This document shows positions 33,579 through 41,165 of a DNA stretch of 46,910 nt, in pieces. Source of the stretch: a virus. The notes below the pieces were generated by a model that made no database searches, had not been told where the DNA came from, and worked only from the letters and a program-made list of their open reading frames with translations. Each line of letters opens with the position of its first letter. Within the stretch, counting starts at the first letter, position 1. A program made the position numbers and the translations under genes. The DNA lies in IMG/VR virus record IMGVR_UViG_3300002144_000453, positions 1-46,910 of that record; one strand, given 5' to 3'.

Positions 33579-34256
33579 ATGTACGCAACCGCAAGTTATA
33601 GAGACGCTTCCTCAATTAATGAAGCAATGGGCAGGGTCTATTCCCATATGGGCATTGCTGTGTTCATCAGCATGATCGTCAGTTACTTTGTAGGAACTAG
33701 CCCAGAGCTACTGCAATTCTTTTTTACCGGCATGCTAAAATGGGTAGTTATCTTTGCGCCATTGGCCGCAATCCTTGTGATGACTTTTGCCAGCGCTAAT
33801 TTCAGCAAGAGTGGACTACAACTATTCTTGTACGGCTTTTCAGCACTTATGGGCCTGAGCCTTGCTACAATCTTCGCAGTCTACACAATGGGCAGTATCT
33901 TCACAGCCTTTATGGGCGCAGGGGTGTTGTTTAGCACTATGAGCATTTACGGATACTTTACTAAAAAGGATCTAAGCTCAATGGGACAGATGATGTTTGT
34001 GGGATTGATTGCAATTGTTATCGCTAGCATTATTAATATCTTCATCGGCAGTACAGTGATGCAGATGGTTATTTCAGCCATTGCTATTATTGTGTTCCTA
34101 GGGTTAACTGCTTATGACACACAGCGTATCCGTGAAGCAGTAAGTGTTGGTGGAGACACAGGAAGAGAAGAAGTGATGGGCGCACTAACATTGTATTTGG
34201 ACTTTATCAACTTGTTTATTCACTTGTTACAACTGTTTGGTAATAGGAAAGACTAA
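33579..34256 (+). CDS. Bax-inhibitor-1 (BI-1/YccA-like) membrane protein
   Basis: A 225-residue protein with about seven membrane segments. Family marks include a cytosolic N-terminus before the first span, SALMGLSLATIF in the middle and GLTAYDTQRI near the end. In E. coli the relatives YccA and YbhL sit in the inner membrane, and YccA inhibits the FtsH protease. A phage copy could protect viral membrane proteins from FtsH; that is inference. AAAGG lies upstream; the aldolase starts one base after its stop. Confidence 0.88.
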   Translation: MYATASYRDASSINEAMGRVYSHMGIAVFISMIVSYFVGTSPELLQFFFTGMLKWVVIFAPLAAILVMTFASANFSKSGLQLFLYGFSALMGLSLATIFAVYTMGSIFTAFMGAGVLFSTMSIYGYFTKKDLSSMGQMMFVGLIAIVIASIINIFIGSTVMQMVISAIAIIVFLGLTAYDTQRIREAVSVGGDTGREEVMGALTLYLDFINLFIHLLQLFGNRKD

Positions 34257-34257
34257 A

Positions 34258-34878
34258 ATGCTAGAAACAATATGCGATGTGATGTTAGACGCTTATAAGC
34301 GCAACTGGATTACCAGTCGTGACGGCAATGTGAGTATTCGTCACCACGATAGGGATCACTTCTACATCACTCCATCTGGTGTACGTAAGCAAACGCTTCA
34401 ACCCGATCAGTTTAAGAAGATTGCAATCAAGCATTGGAGTTGGGCTGAAATGGAATATACTGATATCAGTGCCAAACTAAAACCTAGTGGTGAGATCCCG
34501 CTACACTTTGGTTTACAAAAAGCAATGGGACAGCATGCTGATGATGTAAGAGTAGTGGTCCATGTGCATCCCACATATTGTATCGCTGCCATGCATGCTG
34601 GAATTGATTTGGCAACAGTTAGTAATGCGTTTCCAGAATTAAATCGTTACACAAAGGTAGCGCACAATGTTGGTGATGTTGCTCCTATTAGCCAGGAACT
34701 TGCAGATAGGTGTCATGAAAACTTAAATCTTGATCACCACGGCAACATTGCTTATGATATCGTGGGCATTAAAGGTCATGGAGTTGTTGCTATTGACACA
34801 AGTCCATGGCGTGCTTATGAACACATCGAACGATTAGAGCATATTTGTAAGATTGTTTTGGCATCAGGAATTAAGTAA
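34258..34878 (+). CDS. Class II aldolase/adducin family protein
   Basis: A 206-residue enzyme-like protein of the fuculose-phosphate aldolase / ribulose-5-phosphate 4-epimerase family. DGNVSIR and TPSGVRK bind phosphate in relatives. A catalytic acid is expected in KPSGEIPLHF, and zinc ligands in VHVHPTY and IKGHGVVAI. I use ATG 34258, directly after the BI-1 stop; the longer frame would overlap it. Sugar-phosphate aldol chemistry is likely but the substrate is unknown. Confidence 0.8.
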   Translation: MLETICDVMLDAYKRNWITSRDGNVSIRHHDRDHFYITPSGVRKQTLQPDQFKKIAIKHWSWAEMEYTDISAKLKPSGEIPLHFGLQKAMGQHADDVRVVVHVHPTYCIAAMHAGIDLATVSNAFPELNRYTKVAHNVGDVAPISQELADRCHENLNLDHHGNIAYDIVGIKGHGVVAIDTSPWRAYEHIERLEHICKIVLASGIK

Positions 34879-34912
34879 TTGTAAAAATATCTAATACTAG
34901 GAAAATATTTAA

Positions 34913-35217
34913 CTCTCTAAGAGACAAATTAGAACCCCATTTGGTCGAGGCAGCTCGACTCGCTAAAATCCTGCCGAGGTAAAGCTCGTCGCCGGTGGAG
35001 TAGCGTGTTCACCCCTTTGCGTAAAGCAAACATCTCCTAAACACTATAACACCTAGGAACGAGGTTATAGATAGCAGTAGCTATGTCAGTGCAGGTAAGG
35101 AAAAGACTAGAGTCCTTGGAGATGCAACGAAATACCTGTTTCCAAAGTCTATGGCTGGATGCGACTCACATGAAGTTATCCAAAAGTTAGATGGAACCTG
35201 TGAAGGTTCCGTCTGAC
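34913..35217 (+). ncRNA. Large structured RNA candidate, class unidentified
   Basis: The 540-base gap 34879-35418 has no convincing ORF but contains dense, nested pairings. Hairpin 34944-34949/34954-34959, whose loop can pair with 34971-34974. Stem 35016-35020/35026-35030. A 7-bp helix CATCTCC 35031-35037/GGAGATG 35118-35124. Hairpin 35044-35049/35065-35070 with an inner 3-bp stem. Hairpin 35071-35075/35080-35084. Helix AGACT 35104-35108/AGTCT 35146-35150, which crosses the 7-bp helix as P3 and P7 do in group I introns. CAGGTA 35092-35097/TACCTG 35133-35138. Hairpin 35156-35160/35178-35182. A 14-bp stem 35186-35199/35204-35217 with a GTGA (GNRA) loop. AGACTAGA resembles the group I R element, but I see no exons and cannot confirm the class. 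Confidence 0.65.
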
Positions 35218-35264
35218 TGAAAAGATCTACATGAAATTACACTAAATTATTAAAGAAAATACGA

Positions 35265-35304
35265 TATGGCGATTAGCCATAGAGTTGTTTCGTGTAAACG
35301 AAAC
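35265..35304 (+). other. Two hairpins upstream of the cytochrome promoter
   Basis: TATGGC/GCCATA (35265-35281, loop GATTA) and GTTTCGT/ACGAAAC (35287-35304, loop GTAA, a GNRA tetraloop). The second ends eight bases before the -35 box, as in the other hairpin-promoter cassettes. They may end the RNA transcript or insulate the promoter. The remaining bases of the gap, 35218-35264 and 35342-35418, are AT-rich and show nothing else except the promoter and AAGGAAAG ribosome site. Confidence 0.7.
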
Positions 35305-35312
35305 GGTAATAG

Positions 35313-35341
35313 TTGACAATAATTCGATCTTACAGTATACT
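35313..35341 (+). promoter_or_regulatory. Sigma70-type promoter for cytochrome c-glyA-dadA
   Basis: TTGACA (35313-35318), 17 bases, TATACT (35336-35341). The next ATG is 35419, leaving a leader of about 70 bases. Confidence 0.85.
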
Positions 35342-35418
35342 AGTGGAATACTAATTTCTAGCTTAACAACAAGTTAGATACATACATTATAGCAACAATA
35401 AGGAAAGAATAAATTAAA

Positions 35419-35724
35419 ATGAAAAAACTATTAATCACCATGGCACTTACAGTAGCCGCAACTTCTGCAATGGCAGATGGTCTTGCACTAGCAAAAGCAA
35501 ACATCTGTTTAGCATGTCACGCCGTGGACAAGAAACTGGTTGGTCCAGCATTTAAAGATGTTGCTGCCAAATATGCAGATCGTAAAGATGCTGTTGAATA
35601 CTTGACTAAGAAAATTAAGTCAGGTGGCGCAGGTGTATGGGGTCCTATCCCAATGCCAGCACAGGCACAACTAAGTGATGCACAGGCTAAAGAATTGGCA
35701 CAGTGGGTGCTTACTGCAAAATGA
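35419..35724 (+). CDS. Class I c-type cytochrome (c8/c551-552-like)
   Basis: A 101-residue periplasmic electron carrier. Signal peptide about 1-19, haem site CLACH (Cys30, Cys33, His34), then KKLVGPAFKDVAAKY, and the axial methionine in WGPIPMPAQ (Met79): the small c8-type common in Gram-negative respiratory chains. Haem attachment would rely on host Ccm. It has its own strong promoter and leads an operon with glyA (ATGA overlap) and dadA. It may keep electrons flowing from a quinone pool to a host oxidase during infection. Confidence 0.95.
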   Translation: MKKLLITMALTVAATSAMADGLALAKANICLACHAVDKKLVGPAFKDVAAKYADRKDAVEYLTKKIKSGGAGVWGPIPMPAQAQLSDAQAKELAQWVLTAK

Positions 35725-36866
35725 TAGATACACGTATTCAACAAATTGTAAACTCTGAATCGATTCGCCAGGAGAATACAATCGAACTTATTGCTAGTGA
35801 AAACTTCACTAGTGATGCAGTAATGGAACTGTGTGGTAGTATCCTTACCAACAAGTACGCAGAAGGTCTTCCTGGCAAACGTTACTACAACGGATGTGAA
35901 GAAGTCGATAAAGTAGAGAATCTGGCAATCGAATATGCTACCAAGTTGTTTGGATGCAACTATGCAAACGTTCAACCTCACTCTGGCGCTAATGCTAACT
36001 TAGCAGTGTTCAAAGCATTCTTAAATCCAGGTGATGTTATCCTTGGTATGGACCTTGCCAGTGGTGGTCATTTGAGTCACGGTGCTGGTGTCAACGTCAG
36101 TGGTAAATGGTTCGAGTCACATTCGTATGGTGTTGATGCTGATGGTTATATTAACTACGAGAATGTTCAAGAGATTGCTTCAATGGTTAAACCAACAATG
36201 ATTATTGCTGGTGCTAGCGCATACAGTCAGGTAATTGATTGGGAACGTTTCCGTGAGATTGCTGACTCAGTTGGTGCTATCTTGTTAGCAGACATTAGTC
36301 ATTACTCTGGTCTTATTGCTGGTGGTGAATATCCAAGTCCATTCCCTTACGCTCATGTAGCAACTACTACAACACATAAGACTCTGCGTGGACCTCGTGG
36401 CGGTATGATTCTTTGGAATGAACAAGAGTTCAGTAAGAGGATTAATGGTGCTGTGTTTCCAGGAACTCAAGGTGGTCCACTGATGCACATCATTGCTGCC
36501 AAGGCACAGTGTTTCTATGAAGCACTACAACCCGAGTTTAAACTATACGCTAAACGTATTCGTATCAATGCACATGCAATGGCACAGACATTTATGGATG
36601 CTGGTGTTGATGTAGTATCAGGCGGAACACAATGTCACATGATGACCATCAACTTGAACAAAGAAAAATATAGTGGACGAGAGTTTGCTGACTTGCTGGA
36701 AGCGAATGGTATTACCGCAAATAAAAACGGTGTTCCAGGGGATACCCGTGGTTTTGTAGAAACATCAGGTGTACGTATTGGCGTTGCCGCAGAGACCACC
36801 CGTGGTCATGACGAAGCGTGGTTCAAACAACTCGCTGAACGAATGATTGCACTATTGAGAGCATAA
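35721..36866 (+). CDS. glyA: Serine hydroxymethyltransferase
   Basis: A 381-residue PLP enzyme that interconverts serine and glycine while charging tetrahydrofolate with a one-carbon unit needed for dTMP and purines. Start ATG 35721 (MIDTRIQQIV) overlaps the cytochrome stop as ATGA. Family motifs: NTIELIASENFTS, KYAEGLPGKRYYNGC, QPHSGANANLAV, the PLP lysine in TTTTHKTLRGPRGG, and HMMTINL. Somewhat shorter than E. coli GlyA (417), with no missing catalytic block that I can see. Overlaps dadA by one base (TAATG). Confidence 0.96.
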   Translation: MIDTRIQQIVNSESIRQENTIELIASENFTSDAVMELCGSILTNKYAEGLPGKRYYNGCEEVDKVENLAIEYATKLFGCNYANVQPHSGANANLAVFKAFLNPGDVILGMDLASGGHLSHGAGVNVSGKWFESHSYGVDADGYINYENVQEIASMVKPTMIIAGASAYSQVIDWERFREIADSVGAILLADISHYSGLIAGGEYPSPFPYAHVATTTTHKTLRGPRGGMILWNEQEFSKRINGAVFPGTQGGPLMHIIAAKAQCFYEALQPEFKLYAKRIRINAHAMAQTFMDAGVDVVSGGTQCHMMTINLNKEKYSGREFADLLEANGITANKNGVPGDTRGFVETSGVRIGVAAETTRGHDEAWFKQLAERMIALLRA

Positions 36867-38050
36867 TGAAAAAACAGATTGTAGTAGTTGGCGCTGGAAT
36901 CAGCGGAGTGTTGGCAGCATATTATCTAGTCAAAGCAGGACATAAAGTAACTGTATACGAACAGGAGCGTTATCCTGCTATGCGTACTAGTTTTGCAAAT
37001 GGTGGGCAGGTTTCGGTCAGCAACAGTGAGGTCTGGACCACCTGGGGCAATGTACGCAAAGGCATCAAATGGATGTTCAAGAAGGATGCTCCACTGCTGA
37101 TCCGTCCAACATTTGAGTGGGCAAAGATCCGCTGGATGGCAAAGTTCATGTGGAACACCATCACAAACAAGTATGCAGTAAACACTGCTGATACTATTGA
37201 GCTGGGCATGGAGTCCAGAGCATTGTACAAGGAAATCATTGTTGAAGAAGCACTGGAGTTTGATCAGAGCTTCTGTGGAATCCTGCACTTCTACAAAGAC
37301 CACAAGTATCTGGAAAATGCTCGTGCTGTAAAGGATATCTATGAGGACAATGGATGTCAGTGGGATCTGATTGATCCAGCTGCCATTGCCAATCTGGAAC
37401 CCAATCTCAAACAGGATGGTATCCTGGGCGGTGCCTGGACTGAAGGTGACTGGACTGGAGACATCCACAAGTTCTGTATTGAACTTTCACGTGTTCTACA
37501 AGACAAGTATGGCGTTAAGTTTCGGTTTGATGGCAAGATACACAACATCAAGAACCTGGACTATTACGATGCTATCGTTATCAGCAGTGGTGTAGGCAGT
37601 ACAGAACTTGCCAAGACAGTGGGTGATACGCTGGACGTTTATCCGGTTAAGGGTTACAGTATCACCATCACCGCAAATGATGTAAAATCCTATGAGGCTA
37701 TGCCCAAAGTCAGTCTGTTGGATGATCAGGCAAAGATTGTCACCAGCACACTGGGCAATCGCTTCCGTGTAGCAGGTACTGCGGAACTCACTGGTGAGAA
37801 CTATGATATTAGACGAGACCGTATCGAGCCATTGCTGAACTGGGTGCATACAAATTTCCCAGACATCAACACACATGACTATTCACAGTGGTCCTGCTTG
37901 CGTCCCATGGCTCCTGATATGATGCCCATTGTCAAACAAAGCAAAAACAACCACAAGGTATTTTATCACACTGGGCATGGACACCTGGGCTGGACACTGA
38001 GCCCAGCAACGGCTAAACAACTAATGGAGTTAATTAACAATGCAACCTAA
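36866..38050 (+). CDS. dadA: D-amino-acid dehydrogenase family flavoprotein
   Basis: A 394-residue FAD-dependent oxidoreductase of the DadA type, which deaminates D-amino acids such as D-alanine and passes electrons to the membrane quinone pool. FAD motif VVVGAGISGVLAAYYL at the start, TSFANGGQVS (DadA TSFANAGQLS), LIRPTFEWAKIRWM, and a final GHGHLGWTLSPATAKQL. The gene is visibly richer in G/C and in CTG leucine codons than its neighbours, hinting at separate or recent origin. Other DAO-family substrates, such as sarcosine or glycine, cannot be excluded. Confidence 0.9.
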   Translation: MKKQIVVVGAGISGVLAAYYLVKAGHKVTVYEQERYPAMRTSFANGGQVSVSNSEVWTTWGNVRKGIKWMFKKDAPLLIRPTFEWAKIRWMAKFMWNTITNKYAVNTADTIELGMESRALYKEIIVEEALEFDQSFCGILHFYKDHKYLENARAVKDIYEDNGCQWDLIDPAAIANLEPNLKQDGILGGAWTEGDWTGDIHKFCIELSRVLQDKYGVKFRFDGKIHNIKNLDYYDAIVISSGVGSTELAKTVGDTLDVYPVKGYSITITANDVKSYEAMPKVSLLDDQAKIVTSTLGNRFRVAGTAELTGENYDIRRDRIEPLLNWVHTNFPDINTHDYSQWSCLRPMAPDMMPIVKQSKNNHKVFYHTGHGHLGWTLSPATAKQLMELINNAT

Positions 38051-38201
38051 AGATACAAGCAAAGGTCACTTCTATGTGAGTCTTGGTAAGAGTGCAATTC
38101 GTATTGCCGCAGGCATTGCACTACTATACGGTGAAGTAGCATACGCAGGCTTCTTGCTTATTGCCGCTGAAGTACTAGGTGTAGTAGAAGAATTAGTGTA
38201 A
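38040..38201 (+). CDS. Small hydrophobic protein (53 aa)
   Basis: A 53-residue ORF starting MQPKDTSKGHFYVSLGKS and overlapping the dadA end by 11 bases, with a hydrophobic stretch (RIAAGIALLYGEVAYAGFLL) that could cross or lie on the membrane. No domain. Its coupling to dadA suggests an accessory role, but many phages carry similar tiny proteins. Confidence 0.6.
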   Translation: MQPKDTSKGHFYVSLGKSAIRIAAGIALLYGEVAYAGFLLIAAEVLGVVEELV

Positions 38202-38214
38202 CTGAGGAACAATA

Positions 38215-38616
38215 ATGAAAGTAGGAACTAGTTTTAGCCGATGCGTAAAAGATATTTGGGATGGTAAAGTTGACTCCCATGATGTAATGGTTATTATTGC
38301 AAGGACACATGTTAACCCCAACGACGATCACGAATGGGATGCAATCTGGCAAGGATACCACAATGGAGGCGCTTGGTCAAATCCCGAATGGACTGACATT
38401 GCTGAAAAAGACGAAGCAGACTTTAGGCATCTTTGCACTGAGCTGTATAATGCTGGGATGATCCATCAGCCCAGAACATTCGGTGCGAACCCTATGCGAA
38501 TGGCACACCATTGGTACGAAGTTATGTTAACTGACGAAGCTCACGAAACTAATCCTGCACTTAAAGATGCATTTAACCAGTATAAAACCGTTGCTGGGCT
38601 AGTGTCGTGCAAGTAG
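38215..38616 (+). CDS. Conserved phage hypothetical protein
   Basis: A 133-residue protein of a type I recall from many myoviruses (MKVGTSFSRCVKDIWDGKV). Rich in His and Trp; no catalytic motif can be assigned. AGGAAC upstream. Overlaps the next gene's GTG start by ten bases. Confidence 0.7.
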   Translation: MKVGTSFSRCVKDIWDGKVDSHDVMVIIARTHVNPNDDHEWDAIWQGYHNGGAWSNPEWTDIAEKDEADFRHLCTELYNAGMIHQPRTFGANPMRMAHHWYEVMLTDEAHETNPALKDAFNQYKTVAGLVSCK

Positions 38617-38900
38617 TAAATAGTATTAAAACTTGGGTTGTAAATGACTATCGTGCATACCCGTTGCGATGTGTGTTAGAAATTTCTGCCTGGGTGATGA
38701 GCATTGGTTGCGCAGGAACTATGGCCTTGACAATTCCCAACGCTCCGTTTATAATACTGTATCCGGTGTTTATTCTACAATGCTCTATATTCGCATGGGC
38801 GGCCTGGACTAGAAGAAGCTCCGGTATGTTAGGTAACTACTTATTACTAGTAACTATAGATTCGGTGGGCTTAATCCGTTTAATTTTTGGATACAATTAA
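38607..38900 (+). CDS. Small membrane protein
   Basis: A 97-residue protein with a GTG start at 38607 and two or three hydrophobic segments (WVMSIGCAGTMALTI, IILYPVFILQCSIFAWAAW, LLVTIDSVGLIRLIF). Resembles nicotinamide-riboside-transporter-sized phage membrane ORFs only in size. Function unknown. Confidence 0.55.
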   Translation: MQVVNSIKTWVVNDYRAYPLRCVLEISAWVMSIGCAGTMALTIPNAPFIILYPVFILQCSIFAWAAWTRRSSGMLGNYLLLVTIDSVGLIRLIFGYN

Positions 38901-38901
38901 A

Positions 38902-39366
38902 ATGACTATCATTCATACCCCGCAATTTGACATTGCAAAAGTTGTTAAGCACTACGAAGAAAAAGACGGAGTTGCTATCAAATATGTCTGCACAACTGAC
39001 ATTACCGCAAGTGATGTGCCATTTGACATATTCTATCGTGATACACCCCATCCTGAGTTCGGTAATCGTTACTTTGGTTTGTATCTAAACACGCGGACCG
39101 GAAACTTAATGATAACTGGCGCTGATAAAATTGAAGACCTAGATTTTGGACTTGTGGCAGATAGTGTTGGAGATTTGCACTATAGTCAAACACACCACGA
39201 TTACAAAGTGCTCGACAACGGAAATATGATTGATGGCGGCAGAGCTTATATACGCACAAGCAACGGTGCTGACTTGTATAAAGTAGTCAACGGAGAGTTC
39301 GTTCCAGTAAATACGCAGTCTTCTAATACAGTAGATAATACAAATATTGTAATGTCTGATAATTGA
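38902..39366 (+). CDS. Hypothetical protein
   Basis: A 154-residue beta-rich protein read from ATG 38902; the TTG at 38887 is less likely because it overlaps the upstream stop. No motif recognised. Confidence 0.55.
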   Translation: MTIIHTPQFDIAKVVKHYEEKDGVAIKYVCTTDITASDVPFDIFYRDTPHPEFGNRYFGLYLNTRTGNLMITGADKIEDLDFGLVADSVGDLHYSQTHHDYKVLDNGNMIDGGRAYIRTSNGADLYKVVNGEFVPVNTQSSNTVDNTNIVMSDN

Positions 39367-39379
39367 TATATAAAATACT

Positions 39380-39652
39380 ATGCAAATGAGTACATCAACC
39401 AATGACATATTTGCAGACTGGAAAAAGAATAGGTTCATCATTGTAGACGATTTCTCTGAAGAATATCTCAATGAACGGCAGGTGGAAGGAACACTGATTG
39501 TGCTGACAGACTTTAGATTCTGGGGTCAAGAACACATTGCTGATCAGTTGGTACAGTGGTGCGCGGATCACAACTGCCGTACACAAGGCGCCACAGTCGA
39601 AATTGACTGTGCGCAGTCACTGACTGCTTTTATGTTAAGGTGGAGTTCATGA
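39380..39652 (+). CDS. Small hypothetical protein
   Basis: A 90-residue protein ending TAFMLRW, like the ORF at 31346-31591 (EFMLRW), so the two may be distant relatives. No function known. Confidence 0.5.
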   Translation: MQMSTSTNDIFADWKKNRFIIVDDFSEEYLNERQVEGTLIVLTDFRFWGQEHIADQLVQWCADHNCRTQGATVEIDCAQSLTAFMLRWSS

Positions 39653-39673
39653 TAAGCAATCCTCCAAAAACCC

Positions 39674-39739
39674 TGTTGTAAAAATACAACAAACTACGGC
39701 AATATTTTGGTTGACCTTTTGGTAGTAGACTGCTATACT
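39674..39739 (+). promoter_or_regulatory. Hairpin-promoter cassette A
   Basis: TGTTGTA/TACAACA hairpin (39674-39691, loop AAAA), a 19-base linker ending TTTTGG, TTGACC (39711-39716), 17 bases, TATACT (39734-39739). Same plan as cassettes B-D, but diverged. Confidence 0.8.
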
Positions 39740-39745
39740 ACATGT

Positions 39746-40081
39746 ATGGAAGTTAAAAAAGCACCACGTAAAAAGCGCTCAGATCGCACTCATATCGTAT
39801 ACATGATAGAAAGTGGAAATGACTTTTATTTAGGCGTAACTGCTAAAACAGAAAAGTCAATTAATCGTAGCGTACAAGTACGTTTTAATAAACATATCTA
39901 TCGTAGTCGCAGTGAAAACAAAAGCTGGTTATTATATGAATCAATACGAGATAAAGGAATTGATTCATTTACTATTTCTATTGTAGAAGTATTGCGTGGC
40001 AAAACTGTTGCACATAAAAGAGAGCGTGAATTAATTCGCGAGTTTAATCCTAATCTAAATACCGATATAAGGGGAATGTAA
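39746..40081 (+). CDS. GIY-YIG-like endonuclease-family protein
   Basis: A 111-residue protein with a GIY-YIG-like layout: HIVYMIES followed by DFYLGVTAK, an arginine in QVRFNKHIYRS, and a late acidic residue in RERELIREFNPNLN. It may be a free-standing homing-type nuclease. ATG 39746 lies only six bases after the -10 box, so the mRNA may start at or near the start codon. Flanked by promoter cassettes. Nuclease activity is not certain. Confidence 0.65.
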   Translation: MEVKKAPRKKRSDRTHIVYMIESGNDFYLGVTAKTEKSINRSVQVRFNKHIYRSRSENKSWLLYESIRDKGIDSFTISIVEVLRGKTVAHKRERELIREFNPNLNTDIRGM

Positions 40082-40287
40082 TGGAAGAGTTTTCTATTAA
40101 TGGGTATGTATATTGCACTGAACGAGATGTCGAAGATGATGTAATTAAGATATTCCATTATTGTTTTAAAAACGGCATTGAAATTAAAATGCCAAATGCA
40201 TTTTATCAGCATAGTCCATATTCGTATATTACAAGAGAAGAATTTGCAAACTATCTGCAATCAGTGGAAGTGTTTGTGCAGGGATAG
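40081..40287 (+). CDS. Small hypothetical protein
   Basis: A 68-residue acidic protein whose ATG shares a base with the upstream stop (TAATG). No domain recognised. Ends six bases before cassette B. Confidence 0.55.
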   Translation: MEEFSINGYVYCTERDVEDDVIKIFHYCFKNGIEIKMPNAFYQHSPYSYITREEFANYLQSVEVFVQG

Positions 40288-40292
40288 GAATT

Positions 40293-40388
40293 TGTTGCAT
40301 AAACGCAACATAAATTTGGTAGATTTCGGTTGACATTATGGTTGGTGATCTGTATAATAGTATACATAGACAGCAACAAACAGGAGTA
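40293..40388 (+). promoter_or_regulatory. Hairpin-promoter cassette B
   Basis: TGTTGC/GCAACA hairpin (40293-40310), TTGACA (40330-40335), 17 bases, TATAAT (40353-40358), then a leader to CAGGAG. Bases from about 40312 to 40388 are nearly identical to 40734-40810. Confidence 0.9.
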
Positions 40389-40394
40389 AGCAAA

Positions 40395-40724
40395 ATGGCC
40401 ACACTAAAGTTTAAAGATGCAGGAGATAACGCCGCGGGAGCCGCAATTAATGCATTTTATCACAATAGAATGAATTCTGCAACTTATACTTCTGTGCAAC
40501 GTGCAAGTGCGCAAACTATGATAGATCTATTTGATTTAGCATATAGTTTTAAAGATGCATTTAAAAACTTTAGAAAAACATTTATTGCAATTAAATTCGA
40601 TAATGCCCGTGTATGTGATAAAAAACGTGCCGCAATGATAGATGAAATTATTAAGGAACGTGGATACATTAAAGTGGAAACTGCGCAGGGAATTATTGTG
40701 CGTATACCCCGGGCTGTTGCATAA
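40395..40724 (+). CDS. Small hypothetical protein
   Basis: A 109-residue protein read from ATG 40395 behind CAGGAG; the longer frame would cover the promoter. The stop codon lies inside the loop of the next cassette's hairpin, and the protein ends in Val-Ala. No function known. Confidence 0.65.
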   Translation: MATLKFKDAGDNAAGAAINAFYHNRMNSATYTSVQRASAQTMIDLFDLAYSFKDAFKNFRKTFIAIKFDNARVCDKKRAAMIDEIIKERGYIKVETAQGIIVRIPRAVA

Positions 40725-40810
40725 AAACAACACAAATTTGGTAGATTTTGGTTGACATTATGGTTGGTGATCTGTATAATAGTATACATAGACAGCAACA
40801 AACAGGAGTT
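40715..40810 (+). promoter_or_regulatory. Hairpin-promoter cassette C
   Basis: TGTTG/CAACA hairpin (40715-40732), TTGACA (40752-40757), 17 bases, TATAAT (40775-40780), leader to CAGGAG. Near-identical to cassette B, 422 bases away. Its hairpin loop contains the TAA of the upstream gene. Confidence 0.9.
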
Positions 40811-40814
40811 AAAG

Positions 40815-41165
40815 ATGGCATACGTATCCCAGGAACTGAAAGCAAAGTTGGCACCCACTATCAAGGCAGTGCTGAAAAAGTATAAGGTAAAAGGTAGCAT
40901 TGCAGTTCGCAATCATATGAGTTTGGTTGTGACTATTAAAGAAGGTGCTGTAAACTTTGGCAAGGATCATATCCAAGTCAACCCATACCACATCGATGCT
41001 CACTATGCAGGCAAGGCACGAAGCCTACTAAACGAACTCAAAGCGGCAATGGAAGGTCCAGAGTTCTTCTGCGAAGACGATGCGATGACAGACTACTTCC
41101 ACCGTAGCCACTACATTGACATCAATATTGGCAAGTGGGACAATCCCTACGTTTGTGTTGCATAA
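40815..41165 (+). CDS. Conserved phage hypothetical protein
   Basis: A 116-residue protein read from ATG 40815. SIAVRNHMSLVVTIKEG and DYFHRSHYIDINIGKWDNPY are recognisable as a small phage protein type without known function. The stop lies inside the hairpin of cassette D; it ends in Val-Ala like the upstream protein. Confidence 0.7.
   Translation: MAYVSQELKAKLAPTIKAVLKKYKVKGSIAVRNHMSLVVTIKEGAVNFGKDHIQVNPYHIDAHYAGKARSLLNELKAAMEGPEFFCEDDAMTDYFHRSHYIDINIGKWDNPYVCVA

Noticed and set aside
34913-35217. Structured RNA as RNase P RNA, tmRNA or SRP RNA
   Set aside because: The conserved RNase P, tmRNA (tRNA-like ends, tag frame) and SRP motifs are not present by eye. Group I relation is left open because no exons or terminal guanosine could be placed.
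36926-37468. 180-residue ORF opposite dadA
   Set aside because: A shadow of the more GC-rich dadA; no motif or ribosome site.
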